Positions 29,196 to 36,957 of a stretch of DNA of 36,957 nt are shown here, in pieces. A program made the position numbers and the translations under genes. The notes under the pieces are model-generated. The model saw nothing but the letters and a program-made list of their open reading frames with translations. It did no database searches and was not told where the DNA came from. The stretch's first letter is position 1, and every line of letters starts with the position of its first letter. This DNA comes from Kangiella sp. (GTDB lineage Bacteria; Pseudomonadota; Gammaproteobacteria; Enterobacterales; Kangiellaceae): assembly GCF_014762745.1 (NCBI RefSeq), contig NZ_JABURJ010000141.1, positions 1-36,957 of the forward strand, written 5' to 3'.

Positions 29196-32075
29196 TCATT
29201 CTACATCGCTGTATTTAAATGTCGATTGCCACAACTCAACGATTGCCTGGCGCTGCTCGCTTAGTTCTTCTTTGGGAAGTAATGCTGGCTGATTCTGCAA
29301 AGCTCTGGCATTGGCTATATCCCGCAACAGACGATAGTTTTCCATCATGCAGTCACGAGTCTCTTTTTCCAGCAGACCTTTTTCAGACAATAGCTGCAAC
29401 CAGTCAACATTGTTAAAAGGTAATTCTTTAACTGAACACTGTTCAAGCAGTTGTTTCGAATATTTCAGCGCCCAGAACTGCACCAGAAATTCTATATCAA
29501 CCAGGCCGCCATGGCCTTGCTTAATATCCCAAAGTCGTGCATCTGTCTTATCAAGATTATCACGCATCTTTTGCCGCATCTCAGTAACGTCTTTTGATAA
29601 CTGATCACGTTTATCACAGCTCAGGACTTTGTTGCGTAACTCCAGATAACTGTCTTTCAAGCTGATATCCCCAGCGACTGGTCGCGCTCTAACCAATGCC
29701 TGATGTTCCCAGGTCCAGGCCTCGCCAAGCTGATACTTTTCAAAAGCATCAATATGGCTGACCAGCATGCCAGCCCTGCCTGATGGACGTAAGCGGGTAT
29801 CCACTTCGTACATGATACCCTGCTGAGTTCGAGTACCCAGATAATGCACCAGACGCTGCGCCAGTCTGGTATAAAACTGATGCAACTCCAGTGGCTTACC
29901 CTGCTCTCCAGTAGTCTGGGTCATGGCATCAGGTTCTCCCTGATATAAAAACACCAGATCCAGATCTGAGCCATAACCCAGTTCATCACCACCGAGTTTG
30001 CCATAACCCAACACTAAAAAATCAGTCACCAGCTCGCCAGCATCCTGCCGCGGTTTGCCATGCTTTGCTGTCAGCTCATTCCAGGCCAGCTGCAGCAGAT
30101 ATTCCATAATCACTTCAGCAAGATCGGTCAGTTGTTGCGACACTTCGCTGATATCAAAGCGACGAGTTAGATCGCCGGCAGCAATTTTAAACTGACTGGA
30201 CTGCTTGAAGCGACTTAACGCCAAAAGCTGCTCTTCAGTCTGATTCATTTCGATGCGCATCATGGCCTGTTGCAACTGATTGGCCAGATTGTCTTTGCTT
30301 AACTGCTTGCCGAAATTACTGGGGAACAGGAGTTCGTCCAGCAGCGAAGGGTAAATCGCTAACTGACGCGCCAACCAGCTGGAGCGAGAAACTAGTTGCA
30401 CCAGAAATTCTAATACCGGAATATTCTCAGCGAGCATTTCGAAATAGGCTGTTCTTCGACCAATACCCTGCAATACTTCCAAACTCCGGAGCAGGGTTTT
30501 ATCCGTATCTTTCTGCTTGCTGGCCTGAATGACCAAATGAGGAAGAAGCTGCTCCAGGCGGGCAAAACCTCTGGCACCAATTTTACGCTCGGAAAACTCC
30601 TGCCTGAAATTTTGCAGTTCCTTTAGCGTGTCTTCGTATAAATGGTACTGCTCTAAAATTTTTGTTTGTTGTGCGCTATCAAGCTGTCCCTGCAATAGCT
30701 GCTCAAGAACCGGAATGGCATCATTATGGCCACGCTCATCTTTAGGGTCATGAAATAATCCCTTAAAGAATTCAGACACCAGCTGCTGATGTTGCTCCAA
30801 ATCTTTTTCGACAGCTGCCCAGTCTGGATAGCCCATGAGCAGTGCAATTTTTTGCTGCTCTTCGTCGCTATCAGGCAGATCTTGAGTTTGCTTATCGGCA
30901 TGAATTTGCAGGCTATTTTCCAGCTTGCGCAGAAACTCGTAGGCACTTTTCAGCCCGGTTGCATCCTGCTCTTTGAGCAAACCCTGTTGCACCAGGGCTT
31001 CGAGAGCCTGCCACCAGTTTTTGGCCTGTAACTGTGGATGACGACCGCCGCTGATAAGCTGCAAACTTTGTACAATAAACTCCAGCTCACGAATGCCACC
31101 GTCACCGAGTTTGATGTTGTTCTGCGCATCTTTGCGCAGCAGTTCGGCAGTGATTTTCTGCTTTAACTGACGAATCGACTCCAGCACACTAAAATCAATA
31201 TAACGCCTGAAACTAAAGGGCCGAATAATATTGACCAGCTGTTCGCGGAAATGCGGATGAGCCTGCAAAATTCGAGCCTTAATCATGGCAAAGCGCTCCC
31301 ACTCACGTCCCTGCTCCAGATAGTAATCCTGCAATGCATTAAAGTTAGCGACCAGCGCACCACTTTGTCCATAAGGCCGTAAACGCATATCAACGCGATA
31401 GACAAAGCCATCCGCAGTATTATCCGATAACAGACTGATCAGCTTCTGGCCATGACGCATGAAAAACATCTGATTCTCAATCGACTTACGCTGACCCTCA
31501 CCAATCCGCGTCTCACCATCTTCCGGAAACCCGAAAATCAGATCCACATCCGAGGAAAAATTGAGCTCTTCACCACCCAGCTTGCCCATCGCCAATACCA
31601 GCAAGTGTTGCTCTTCCCCGGTTGCCGAAACCGGCACGCCATACTGCTGGCAGGTTTGATAATAACTCCAGTCCTGCGCACAGTTGATCAGCTGTTCAGC
31701 CAGCACCGATTGCAGATAACAGATTTGACGAATCGGCAGCTGTTGCAGAATATCCGCCACCGCAATCTGCATCGACCAATAATGGCGTTGATGGCGCAAA
31801 AACTGCTTCACTTCATATTCTGGCCAATTGACGTCCAGCTTTTCCTGAATACTCAAAATATTGGCAGACAGATTGCTCAAGTCAGCAGCCAAAGCCTCCA
31901 CCAACCATTGTGGCTGGCGTTTCGCCCACTGAAACAGATAGTCGCTACCAGATAACACCCTTGCTACCTGCTCCATATCGCCAGAATAGGCCGTGCCCAG
32001 AGCTTCCAGCCATTGCGACTTTCTTTGCTCTGCTTCAGATTGTAGGGATTCCGGAATTGGTGCTATCTGCATCAT
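29196..32075 (-). CDS. glnE: Glutamine synthetase adenylyltransferase/adenylyl-removing enzyme
   Basis: GlnE adds and removes AMP on glutamine synthetase in response to PII, tuning ammonium assimilation. The 959-residue protein has both nucleotidyltransferase domains: the N-terminal adenylyl-removing domain with GKLGGEELNFSSDVDLIF (D176, D178) and the C-terminal adenylylating domain with GKLGGDELGYGSDLDLVF (D704, D706). Each is followed by the helical GlnD-PII-binding segment (QLKQKITAELLRKD... GIRELEF; EMRQKMRDNL ... GGLVDIEF). Length is normal (E. coli 946). It leads a three-gene minus-strand run and diverges from lemA. Confidence 0.97.
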   Translation of the reverse strand: MMQIAPIPESLQSEAEQRKSQWLEALGTAYSGDMEQVARVLSGSDYLFQWAKRQPQWLVEALAADLSNLSANILSIQEKLDVNWPEYEVKQFLRHQRHYWSMQIAVADILQQLPIRQICYLQSVLAEQLINCAQDWSYYQTCQQYGVPVSATGEEQHLLVLAMGKLGGEELNFSSDVDLIFGFPEDGETRIGEGQRKSIENQMFFMRHGQKLISLLSDNTADGFVYRVDMRLRPYGQSGALVANFNALQDYYLEQGREWERFAMIKARILQAHPHFREQLVNIIRPFSFRRYIDFSVLESIRQLKQKITAELLRKDAQNNIKLGDGGIRELEFIVQSLQLISGGRHPQLQAKNWWQALEALVQQGLLKEQDATGLKSAYEFLRKLENSLQIHADKQTQDLPDSDEEQQKIALLMGYPDWAAVEKDLEQHQQLVSEFFKGLFHDPKDERGHNDAIPVLEQLLQGQLDSAQQTKILEQYHLYEDTLKELQNFRQEFSERKIGARGFARLEQLLPHLVIQASKQKDTDKTLLRSLEVLQGIGRRTAYFEMLAENIPVLEFLVQLVSRSSWLARQLAIYPSLLDELLFPSNFGKQLSKDNLANQLQQAMMRIEMNQTEEQLLALSRFKQSSQFKIAAGDLTRRFDISEVSQQLTDLAEVIMEYLLQLAWNELTAKHGKPRQDAGELVTDFLVLGYGKLGGDELGYGSDLDLVFLYQGEPDAMTQTTGEQGKPLELHQFYTRLAQRLVHYLGTRTQQGIMYEVDTRLRPSGRAGMLVSHIDAFEKYQLGEAWTWEHQALVRARPVAGDISLKDSYLELRNKVLSCDKRDQLSKDVTEMRQKMRDNLDKTDARLWDIKQGHGGLVDIEFLVQFWALKYSKQLLEQCSVKELPFNNVDWLQLLSEKGLLEKETRDCMMENYRLLRDIANARALQNQPALLPKEELSEQRQAIVELWQSTFKYSDVE

Positions 32076-32148
32076 GGATGATTCAACTTTTCATGTGATT
32101 ACTGACTTTGCGCCAGTTATGCTAACGTATCTGTGCCGATTTAAGCTA

Positions 32149-32178
32149 TTGATGTTGTACGATTTATTACATTTTAAT
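32149..32178 (+). promoter_or_regulatory. Candidate promoter of the lemA operon
   Basis: TTGATG at 32149-32154 and TTTAAT at 32173-32178 are separated by 18 nt, and lie about 75 nt before the lemA ATG. Fair matches, judged by eye. Confidence 0.35.
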
Positions 32179-32251
32179 GCAAACTAATAATTTATCACCC
32201 AGACAAACATTGATAGGATAGGTCGATAACAATGAATAAGGAGCATCTTAA

Positions 32252-32839
32252 ATGGGTACTATCATCACTTTAGTCGTCATCGTCGCGTTAATCCTGTTTG
32301 TCGTCGGGATTTACAATAAGCTGGTCAGTCTACGCAATCGCTTTAAAAATGCCTACGCGCAAATCGACGTCCAACTTAACCGTCGTTATGACCTTATCCC
32401 CAATCTGGTTGAAACAGCCAAAGGCTACATGAAACATGAGCGCGAAACTCTGGAAGCGGTCATTAACGCCCGTAATACAGCAGTTTCAGCCAATCAGGCC
32501 GCAGCCGACCACCCTGAAGATCCGAATGCCATCAAGAATCTTAATCATGCTGAAGGTCAATTAACCGGTGCATTGGGTCGTTTATTCGCCTTGTCCGAAA
32601 ACTACCCGGATCTGAAAGCCAACCAGAATATGGCTCAATTGATGGAAGAATTAAGCACCACCGAGAACAAAATTGCATTCGCGCGCCAAGCCTATAACGA
32701 CGCTGTCATGCAGTACAACACCTATCGCGAGCAGGTGCCAAATAATTTTATTGCTAACCCATTTGGCTTCCAGGAAGCAGAATTGTTTGAAGCTGAAGAT
32801 GAGCAGGTCAGAGAAAACGTTAAAGTTTCTTTTGATTAA
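32252..32839 (+). CDS. lemA: LemA family protein
   Basis: This 195-residue protein has an N-terminal transmembrane helix (about 4-22) and a long alpha-helical domain with the conserved LemA core RNRFKNAYAQIDVQLNRRYDLIPNLVETAKGYMKHE and the C-terminal YNTYREQVPNNFIANPFGF. LemA proteins are membrane-anchored helical bundles of uncertain role, often next to a TPM-domain protein or an M48 protease. AAGGAG lies 8 nt before ATG. The M48 protease gene follows after 38 nt, so the two form an operon. Confidence 0.93.
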   Translation: MGTIITLVVIVALILFVVGIYNKLVSLRNRFKNAYAQIDVQLNRRYDLIPNLVETAKGYMKHERETLEAVINARNTAVSANQAAADHPEDPNAIKNLNHAEGQLTGALGRLFALSENYPDLKANQNMAQLMEELSTTENKIAFARQAYNDAVMQYNTYREQVPNNFIANPFGFQEAELFEAEDEQVRENVKVSFD

Positions 32840-32877
32840 GCCTTAAGTTTTTCATCAACCGATAAGCAATAACAAGA

Positions 32878-34818
32878 ATGGATTTTTTTGAGCATCAAGA
32901 AGTAGCCAGGAAGAAAACCCGGCTACTTGTCTTTTACTTTCTGATGGCTGTGATTTTAATTGTCGCAGCCCTTAATTTTATTGGTTTCCTACTGATCCGG
33001 TCACAGTCACCACCAGAAGATCTGTTCACTGTTAGTGACTGGTTTCAGCACTCCTGGTTTTATGCCGTGACTATTGGCACCCTGCTGTTGATTCTGCTCG
33101 GCTCCCTGTTCCGTTGGTTTCAGCTGAGCGCAGGTGGCAAAGCCGTAGCTTCGATGGTCAATGCCCGCGAGATCCTGCCAGATACCAATGACATGCTGGA
33201 AAGACGCCTGCTCAATGTAGTGGAAGAAATGTCCATCGCCTCCGGCACCTCGGTTCCGACGGTCTACGTCATGGACGAAGAAGATTCGATAAATGCCTTT
33301 GTAGCAGGTCTCGAAACCAGTGATACAATTTTAGTGGTAACACGCGGCGCGCTTGAAAATCTGACTCGTCAGGAACTACAGGGCGTAGTAGCTCATGAAT
33401 TTAGCCATATTTTCAACTCGGATATGCGTATCAATGTGCGCCTGATCGCTATTCTGGCCGGCATACTGCTAGTGGGTCAGGCAGGCTATTTTGTCATGCG
33501 CTACATTCGATACGGCAATATTCGTAGCAGCAATAAAGAAAGTGGCGGTGCCGTAGTAGCCGTTTTTGTGATTGGCCTGTCGCTATTCGTCATTGGCTAC
33601 ATTGGTCTCTTCTTTGGTCGACTTATTAAAGCTGCTATTTCTCGCCAACGTGAATTTCTGGCGGATGCTTCTGCGGTGCAGTATGCACGCGATAACGAAG
33701 GTCTGGCCGGTGCCTTTATAAAAATAAAGCAACAGGGCTCCTTACTAAAAAATTCACACGCCGAAGAAACCAGTCACATGTGTATTTCCGAGCCAATCAA
33801 GCTCAACTTAAGCGGCCTTGCCTCGCACCCTCCGATTGAAAAGCGGCTGACCGCCATCATGCCTGGATGGCGTAATCTAGCCAAACAGATTGAAGAAAAG
33901 CGGTTACGTGAAATGGCACAGCAGCAAGAACACGCCCATATCGAGCTGGAAAAAGAAGCCAAGCCGGCGATGGATTTTGGCTTTGACGCCATTGTAGAAA
34001 CCATTGGCCAACCAACAACCTTGCATCAACATGCAGCGGGCGCTTTATTGTTGGCTTTACCCGAAGTGATTCGTCAGGCAGCCCATAGCCATCACTCTAA
34101 CAATCACGCCATGCATCTGGCCCTCGCTTTATTGTTAAGCGATGATCACCAAGTATCCGAACCGGTATTGAATTTAATTGCTGAGAAAACCAGTCAGAAA
34201 GACGCTGACCAGGTTCTGGAGTTAGCCCAACATATTACTAAAGACCAAAGGCACCTACGTCTAGCCATTCTGGACATCTCCGTTCCTAGTCTACGACGCT
34301 TGAGTACCGCGGAACGCAAAGGCTTTCTAAGCTTATTACGCCAGGCCATTCATCTGGATAGTCACATTTCAGAATTTGAGTATGTGCTGTATTCAATCCT
34401 GCAAAAAAATCTTAGCGATAGTAGACAGCCTCCAAGCAACACCATCAAGAGTTTCAACCCGGTAGCACAAGAGATACAAATTATTCTTTCAGCCACGGTA
34501 CACAGCACAGGGCAAAGCGAGGAAGAAAAACAAGCGCTGTACTTAAAACTGATACAACCTTTTGTTAAAGAACCGCAAGCACTGCTTGAAAAGAAATTTG
34601 ATGCCGAATCTTTTCATCAGGCATTGAAACGCCTCAATCAGTTAACCCCAATGCTGAAGAAACCTCTGATTCAAGCGCTTGAAGACGCCGTATCCTACGA
34701 TGGCAAAATCCATCCACAGGAAATCGAACTACTCCGCGCCATCGCCGAATGCCTGAACTGCCCGATCCCACCGATGCTGGAGCAGGCGCAGCAAGAACTA
34801 GCGAAAGAGAAGGCGTAA
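32878..34818 (+). CDS. HtpX-like M48 metalloprotease with long C-terminal extension
   Basis: This is an inner-membrane zinc protease of family M48. Helices lie at about 16-40 and 60-80, the zinc motif HEFSH is at H173-E174-H177, the third ligand E259 is in REFLADASA, and two more helices lie between them (about 188-207 and 225-248). HtpX itself is about 290 residues; this protein has 646. The extra 300 residues are soluble and helical, and contain YDGKIHPQEIELLRAIAE near the C-terminus, which looks like a TerB-type motif. ATG at 32878 lacks a strong Shine-Dalgarno sequence. Coupling with LemA suggests a membrane quality-control role, by inference. Confidence 0.9.
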   Translation: MDFFEHQEVARKKTRLLVFYFLMAVILIVAALNFIGFLLIRSQSPPEDLFTVSDWFQHSWFYAVTIGTLLLILLGSLFRWFQLSAGGKAVASMVNAREILPDTNDMLERRLLNVVEEMSIASGTSVPTVYVMDEEDSINAFVAGLETSDTILVVTRGALENLTRQELQGVVAHEFSHIFNSDMRINVRLIAILAGILLVGQAGYFVMRYIRYGNIRSSNKESGGAVVAVFVIGLSLFVIGYIGLFFGRLIKAAISRQREFLADASAVQYARDNEGLAGAFIKIKQQGSLLKNSHAEETSHMCISEPIKLNLSGLASHPPIEKRLTAIMPGWRNLAKQIEEKRLREMAQQQEHAHIELEKEAKPAMDFGFDAIVETIGQPTTLHQHAAGALLLALPEVIRQAAHSHHSNNHAMHLALALLLSDDHQVSEPVLNLIAEKTSQKDADQVLELAQHITKDQRHLRLAILDISVPSLRRLSTAERKGFLSLLRQAIHLDSHISEFEYVLYSILQKNLSDSRQPPSNTIKSFNPVAQEIQIILSATVHSTGQSEEEKQALYLKLIQPFVKEPQALLEKKFDAESFHQALKRLNQLTPMLKKPLIQALEDAVSYDGKIHPQEIELLRAIAECLNCPIPPMLEQAQQELAKEKA

Positions 34819-34852
34819 AACTCAACCATAACTGAATTATAGCCTTTAAAAG

Positions 34853-35122
34853 ATGAGTACTACTATTTTAGCCTTAGCAAAATTATTTCAATCTGGCAGA
34901 TTAAGTGCTGATGAGTTCTCAAATACATATATGGAACTTTGGAAGTTTGAAGGCAAAGAAGGAATATTAAGTAATGATGATGACCTTTTAAGTGAATGTC
35001 TATCTAGTATTTTTTGTTTGGCTGATTTGTACAATTCAAGCATCACTCGTAAAAGTTTCGAATTAAATGAAGCTCAGCTTAGAGAAAGAATTACAGGTTT
35101 ATTACAAACTTTAAACGAGTAG
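34853..35122 (+). CDS. Colicin D immunity-like small protein (orphan)
   Basis: This 89-residue, acidic, all-helical protein resembles the Colicin_immun family that holds the colicin D immunity protein: an N-terminal LALAKLFQSGRLSADEFSNTYMELW, a middle LLSECLSSIFCLADLYN, and a C-terminal SFELNEAQLRERITGLLQTL, in the same order and size as I remember ImmD (87 residues). The DNA is AT-rich compared with the protease gene before it. No toxin gene is adjacent; instead repeats follow. It lies 34 nt after the protease stop and has no clear Shine-Dalgarno sequence. It may be a leftover immunity gene or an acquired defence against tRNA-cutting toxins. The assignment is from memory only. Confidence 0.6.
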   Translation: MSTTILALAKLFQSGRLSADEFSNTYMELWKFEGKEGILSNDDDLLSECLSSIFCLADLYNSSITRKSFELNEAQLRERITGLLQTLNE

Positions 35123-35133
35123 CATTCATAGCA

Positions 35134-35163
35134 TTATAGGATGGGTTATAACCCATCAGAACC
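35134..35163. repeat. Short GGTTA/TAACC dispersed repeat
   Basis: ATGGGTTATAACCCAT forms a perfect 16-bp palindrome. It is flanked by TATAGG on the left and CAGAAC on the right, as in the longer element at 27404-27441 (TATAGGATGG...TAACCCATCACAAC). Confidence 0.65.
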
Positions 35164-35188
35164 TCGAATACACTTCCTACTTGATATC

Positions 35189-35318
35189 AAAAGTCACTGG
35201 ATTATGAAATACATCCGTATATTTCACCAAAGGCCAGCTCCGCTGTTCAAAATCGCTCCCTACGGTTTTTTCCGCGGTGAGCGACAGAAGGAAGTGCCCT
35301 TGGGGCCGCGGTATGACA
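35189..35318. repeat. Mosaic repeat, right copy
   Basis: AAAAGTCACTGGAT (35189-35202) is followed by a hairpin module (35202-35271) related to 144-213, then by the 47-bp palindromic core (35272-35318) matching 364-410 at 44 of 47 positions. Hairpins inside include GAAATA (35206-35211)/TATTTC (35220-35225). The modules are in a different order from the left copy. No gene is present between 35123 and 35449; a minus-strand frame here shows VIPR..GH.L.SLTA only because both copies carry the same repeat. Confidence 0.75.
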
Positions 35319-35335
35319 AGCCCAGCCCGTATGTA

Positions 35336-35446
35336 GTCATTGCGAGGAATAAGGTCGGCTTTATCGATCGAATGACGAAGCAATCTCGATAAATTTATTT
35401 CAAAGCTTAACCAGATTGCCGCGTCGCTGTCGCTCCTCGCAATGAC
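35336..35446. repeat. Inverted GTCATTGCGAGGA repeat
   Basis: GTCATTGCGAGGA (35336-35348) and its complement TCCTCGCAATGAC (35434-35446) face each other, and each is paired internally with a second conserved motif, GCAATCT (35380-35386) and AGATTGC (35413-35419). This is a familiar dispersed intergenic repeat in many proteobacteria. Here it is one inverted pair ending 3 nt before the stop codon of the CYTH-CHAD gene. Confidence 0.75.
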
Positions 35447-35449
35447 AGC

Positions 35450-36946
35450 CTAATTCCAATACGGGTTTTCTTCCAAAGCTCTGGTGCGCATGGTGACGAG
35501 TGCTTCGAGGATGTCTTTTTCGGTGCGTTCGAGGCGTTCATCAATACGGTCTTCCGTTTTTAAGGCGCGGCGAATAAATTCGAGCTGTTTAAAGAGTTCG
35601 ATGCTGGCGACGAGGTCGACCCATCTTTGGCGATAGGCTTTGCGTTTTTTGTTTTCGAACAGGCTGCCGAAGAAGAGGCCGATATCTAAAGTACGGTACA
35701 TTCTTGGCAGATAGGCGAGGTAGTCGTTTTCGGTCAGTTCGCCTTTGCCGGTTAAGTGGCGTTTGATATCAAAAAGTTGATGCTGTAACTGACGAATGGC
35801 GAATGGGAAAATTTCTTTTTTCAGTCGTTGTCCGCCGCCTTCTTTGAAAGCCAGGCGCCATTCTTTAAGGTATAGCCAGCGCGAAAAGTGCAGCAATTTG
35901 AGGTTGTAGGATGCGGATTTCAGATATTCGGTAAACTGGCTGCCTTCGCGCTTAAAAGCTCTTCTTAATCCCTTTTCAAAGTCTGACAGTTCTTCATAAG
36001 TGAAGCCGTAAAGCTTGCCGTTGTTAAGCCAGTTAATTTCCTGGGCGACTTTAAGCAGCTTGGCGAAATTTTTGGTAATTTCTCGCCAGTCGCTGCGCAG
36101 ACTACTGAGAGCATGGCGAGGGATCATGGGGGCGAATACCGAATACATGTGCTGCATGAACATCAGTGCACGATTCAGTTGCAACACATTATCTATCGTG
36201 ACTTCGCGTTTAATTTGCTTGATGTAATGTTGCCAATGGCCAAGACCGGTATGTGCGATAGTTTCAAAGGCCGCTTCAGCTGATGATTTAGCGGTTAACT
36301 CAACCACTCTGAGCTGTCTTAAATAAGGCGATGGCTTCTGGCACAGAGTGTAGCCGCGCTCGGCTTTGCTTTCGCTATCGAGCACCAGATCAAATTTTTC
36401 GATTAATTCCTGACATAGACTGAATAAAATCGCTGGCTCACCCTCTTTGAGCTCCAGCTCAACTTCGCAGATATCTTTCTTTTCTTCTTTACAACGAATA
36501 GAGCCAACATCCAGCGCGATTTCGATCTGGCTGTCGCCCTCTGTTACGAAGATCTGGCGTCTTAAAAAGTCAGTATTAAAGGCAGGTTGTACTGGGCCAT
36601 CTTCTTCTTCCGCCTCTTCCAACAGAATCATTAAATAGGGTTCAGCAACCGCCTGTAGGTCTAATTGATTAGAAGGGAGTTCGATCTCAGATTCATTGCG
36701 TTGAAACAAGCCGCCGACCACTCGACCGGCAGATTTAACAGATTGAATGAATTTATCACCGTCTCGACGGATTCTCAGCCCGATTTCCATCTCTCTGAGT
36801 TTGTGGTTCTCGGTGTCGAAATAGGTGTTGGCCAGCTGCTTTTCCTGCCACTCACTGCTCTCCGAGAATCGTTCGCTAACCCATTGTTTTATATCACTAA
36901 TCTTGTCGGGCGTCGCTGATAGTTTTATTTCTATTTCGATCGACAT
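35450..36946 (-). CDS. CYTH-CHAD domain protein (YgiF-like inorganic triphosphatase)
   Basis: The N-terminal CYTH domain carries the ExExK signature (E4-I-E6-I-K8) and other charged strand residues (GLRIRRDGD, IALDVGSI, EVELELKEGE), forming the triphosphate tunnel. The C-terminal half (about 220-495) is a CHAD domain, a histidine- and lysine-rich helical domain that binds polyphosphate. The whole 498-residue protein has the build of E. coli YgiF, an inorganic triphosphatase. The gene is complete; its ATG is 12 nt from the right edge of the window. Confidence 0.9.
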   Translation of the reverse strand: MSIEIEIKLSATPDKISDIKQWVSERFSESSEWQEKQLANTYFDTENHKLREMEIGLRIRRDGDKFIQSVKSAGRVVGGLFQRNESEIELPSNQLDLQAVAEPYLMILLEEAEEEDGPVQPAFNTDFLRRQIFVTEGDSQIEIALDVGSIRCKEEKKDICEVELELKEGEPAILFSLCQELIEKFDLVLDSESKAERGYTLCQKPSPYLRQLRVVELTAKSSAEAAFETIAHTGLGHWQHYIKQIKREVTIDNVLQLNRALMFMQHMYSVFAPMIPRHALSSLRSDWREITKNFAKLLKVAQEINWLNNGKLYGFTYEELSDFEKGLRRAFKREGSQFTEYLKSASYNLKLLHFSRWLYLKEWRLAFKEGGGQRLKKEIFPFAIRQLQHQLFDIKRHLTGKGELTENDYLAYLPRMYRTLDIGLFFGSLFENKKRKAYRQRWVDLVASIELFKQLEFIRRALKTEDRIDERLERTEKDILEALVTMRTRALEENPYWN

Positions 36947-36957
36947 GCCTTATGTTC

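Noticed and set aside
1-36957. tRNA or rRNA genes, CRISPR array, prophage or insertion sequence
   Set aside because: No T-loop sequences with matching acceptor stems, no regular spaced repeats, and no transposase, integrase or phage structural gene were seen in either strand.

Overview
The window reads as ordinary chromosome of a gammaproteobacterium. Several proteins look close to gammaproteobacterial families (NfuA, GlnE, BioH/BioC, DgkA, RadA, LemA). The set of class II DAHP synthase, a bioBFHC cluster, two large secreted metallopeptidases, a BLUF photosensor and many small exported proteins fits a marine, peptide-using lineage such as Oceanospirillales/Kangiella-like bacteria. That placement is inference from memory; no search was run. 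No tRNA, rRNA, CRISPR array, transposase or phage gene was recognised.

Layout. Positions 1-537 are non-coding and carry a chain of hairpins plus a 47-bp palindromic repeat. 538-3655 hold a PilZ protein, a TrmB-like methyltransferase, a DUF3365 haem protein and radA. 3656-4137 are non-coding and contain an 87-bp element present twice. 4138-9572 hold class II DAHP synthase, an exported small protein overlapping a DUF2970 protein, dam with an AT-rich partner gene, an alpha/beta hydrolase, dgkA and a lipoprotein. 9546-15008 are biotin synthesis on the minus strand: bioB-bioF-bioH-bioC tightly packed, then a plus-strand coiled-coil gene, then bioD. bioA is not in the window. A BirA-type operator with the bioB promoter lies at 15072-15126 and overlaps the start codon of the divergent comF gene.

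15116-18777 run on the plus strand: comF, a 53-residue zinc-ribbon protein, a cytochrome b561, a BLUF protein whose ribosome-binding site is buried in a long hairpin, and a MATE exporter. 18786-26596 hold an NhaC-family transporter (with possible MetJ-like boxes upstream), a GNAT enzyme, a His/Arg/Asp-rich exported protein, and a pair of secreted metallopeptidases. nfuA follows, then a two-hairpin repeat. The minus-strand run glnE, zinc-finger protein, aspartate kinase ends at 27515. lemA and a long M48 protease form a plus-strand pair, followed by an orphan gene resembling colicin D immunity, a second mosaic of the repeats seen at the left edge, and a CYTH-CHAD protein.

The most interesting non-textbook signals are the RBS-occluding hairpin of the BLUF gene, the duplicated element upstream of radA with a compensatory stem change, the biotin operator lying across comF's start, the orphan immunity-like gene, and the mosaic repeats at both ends of the window.
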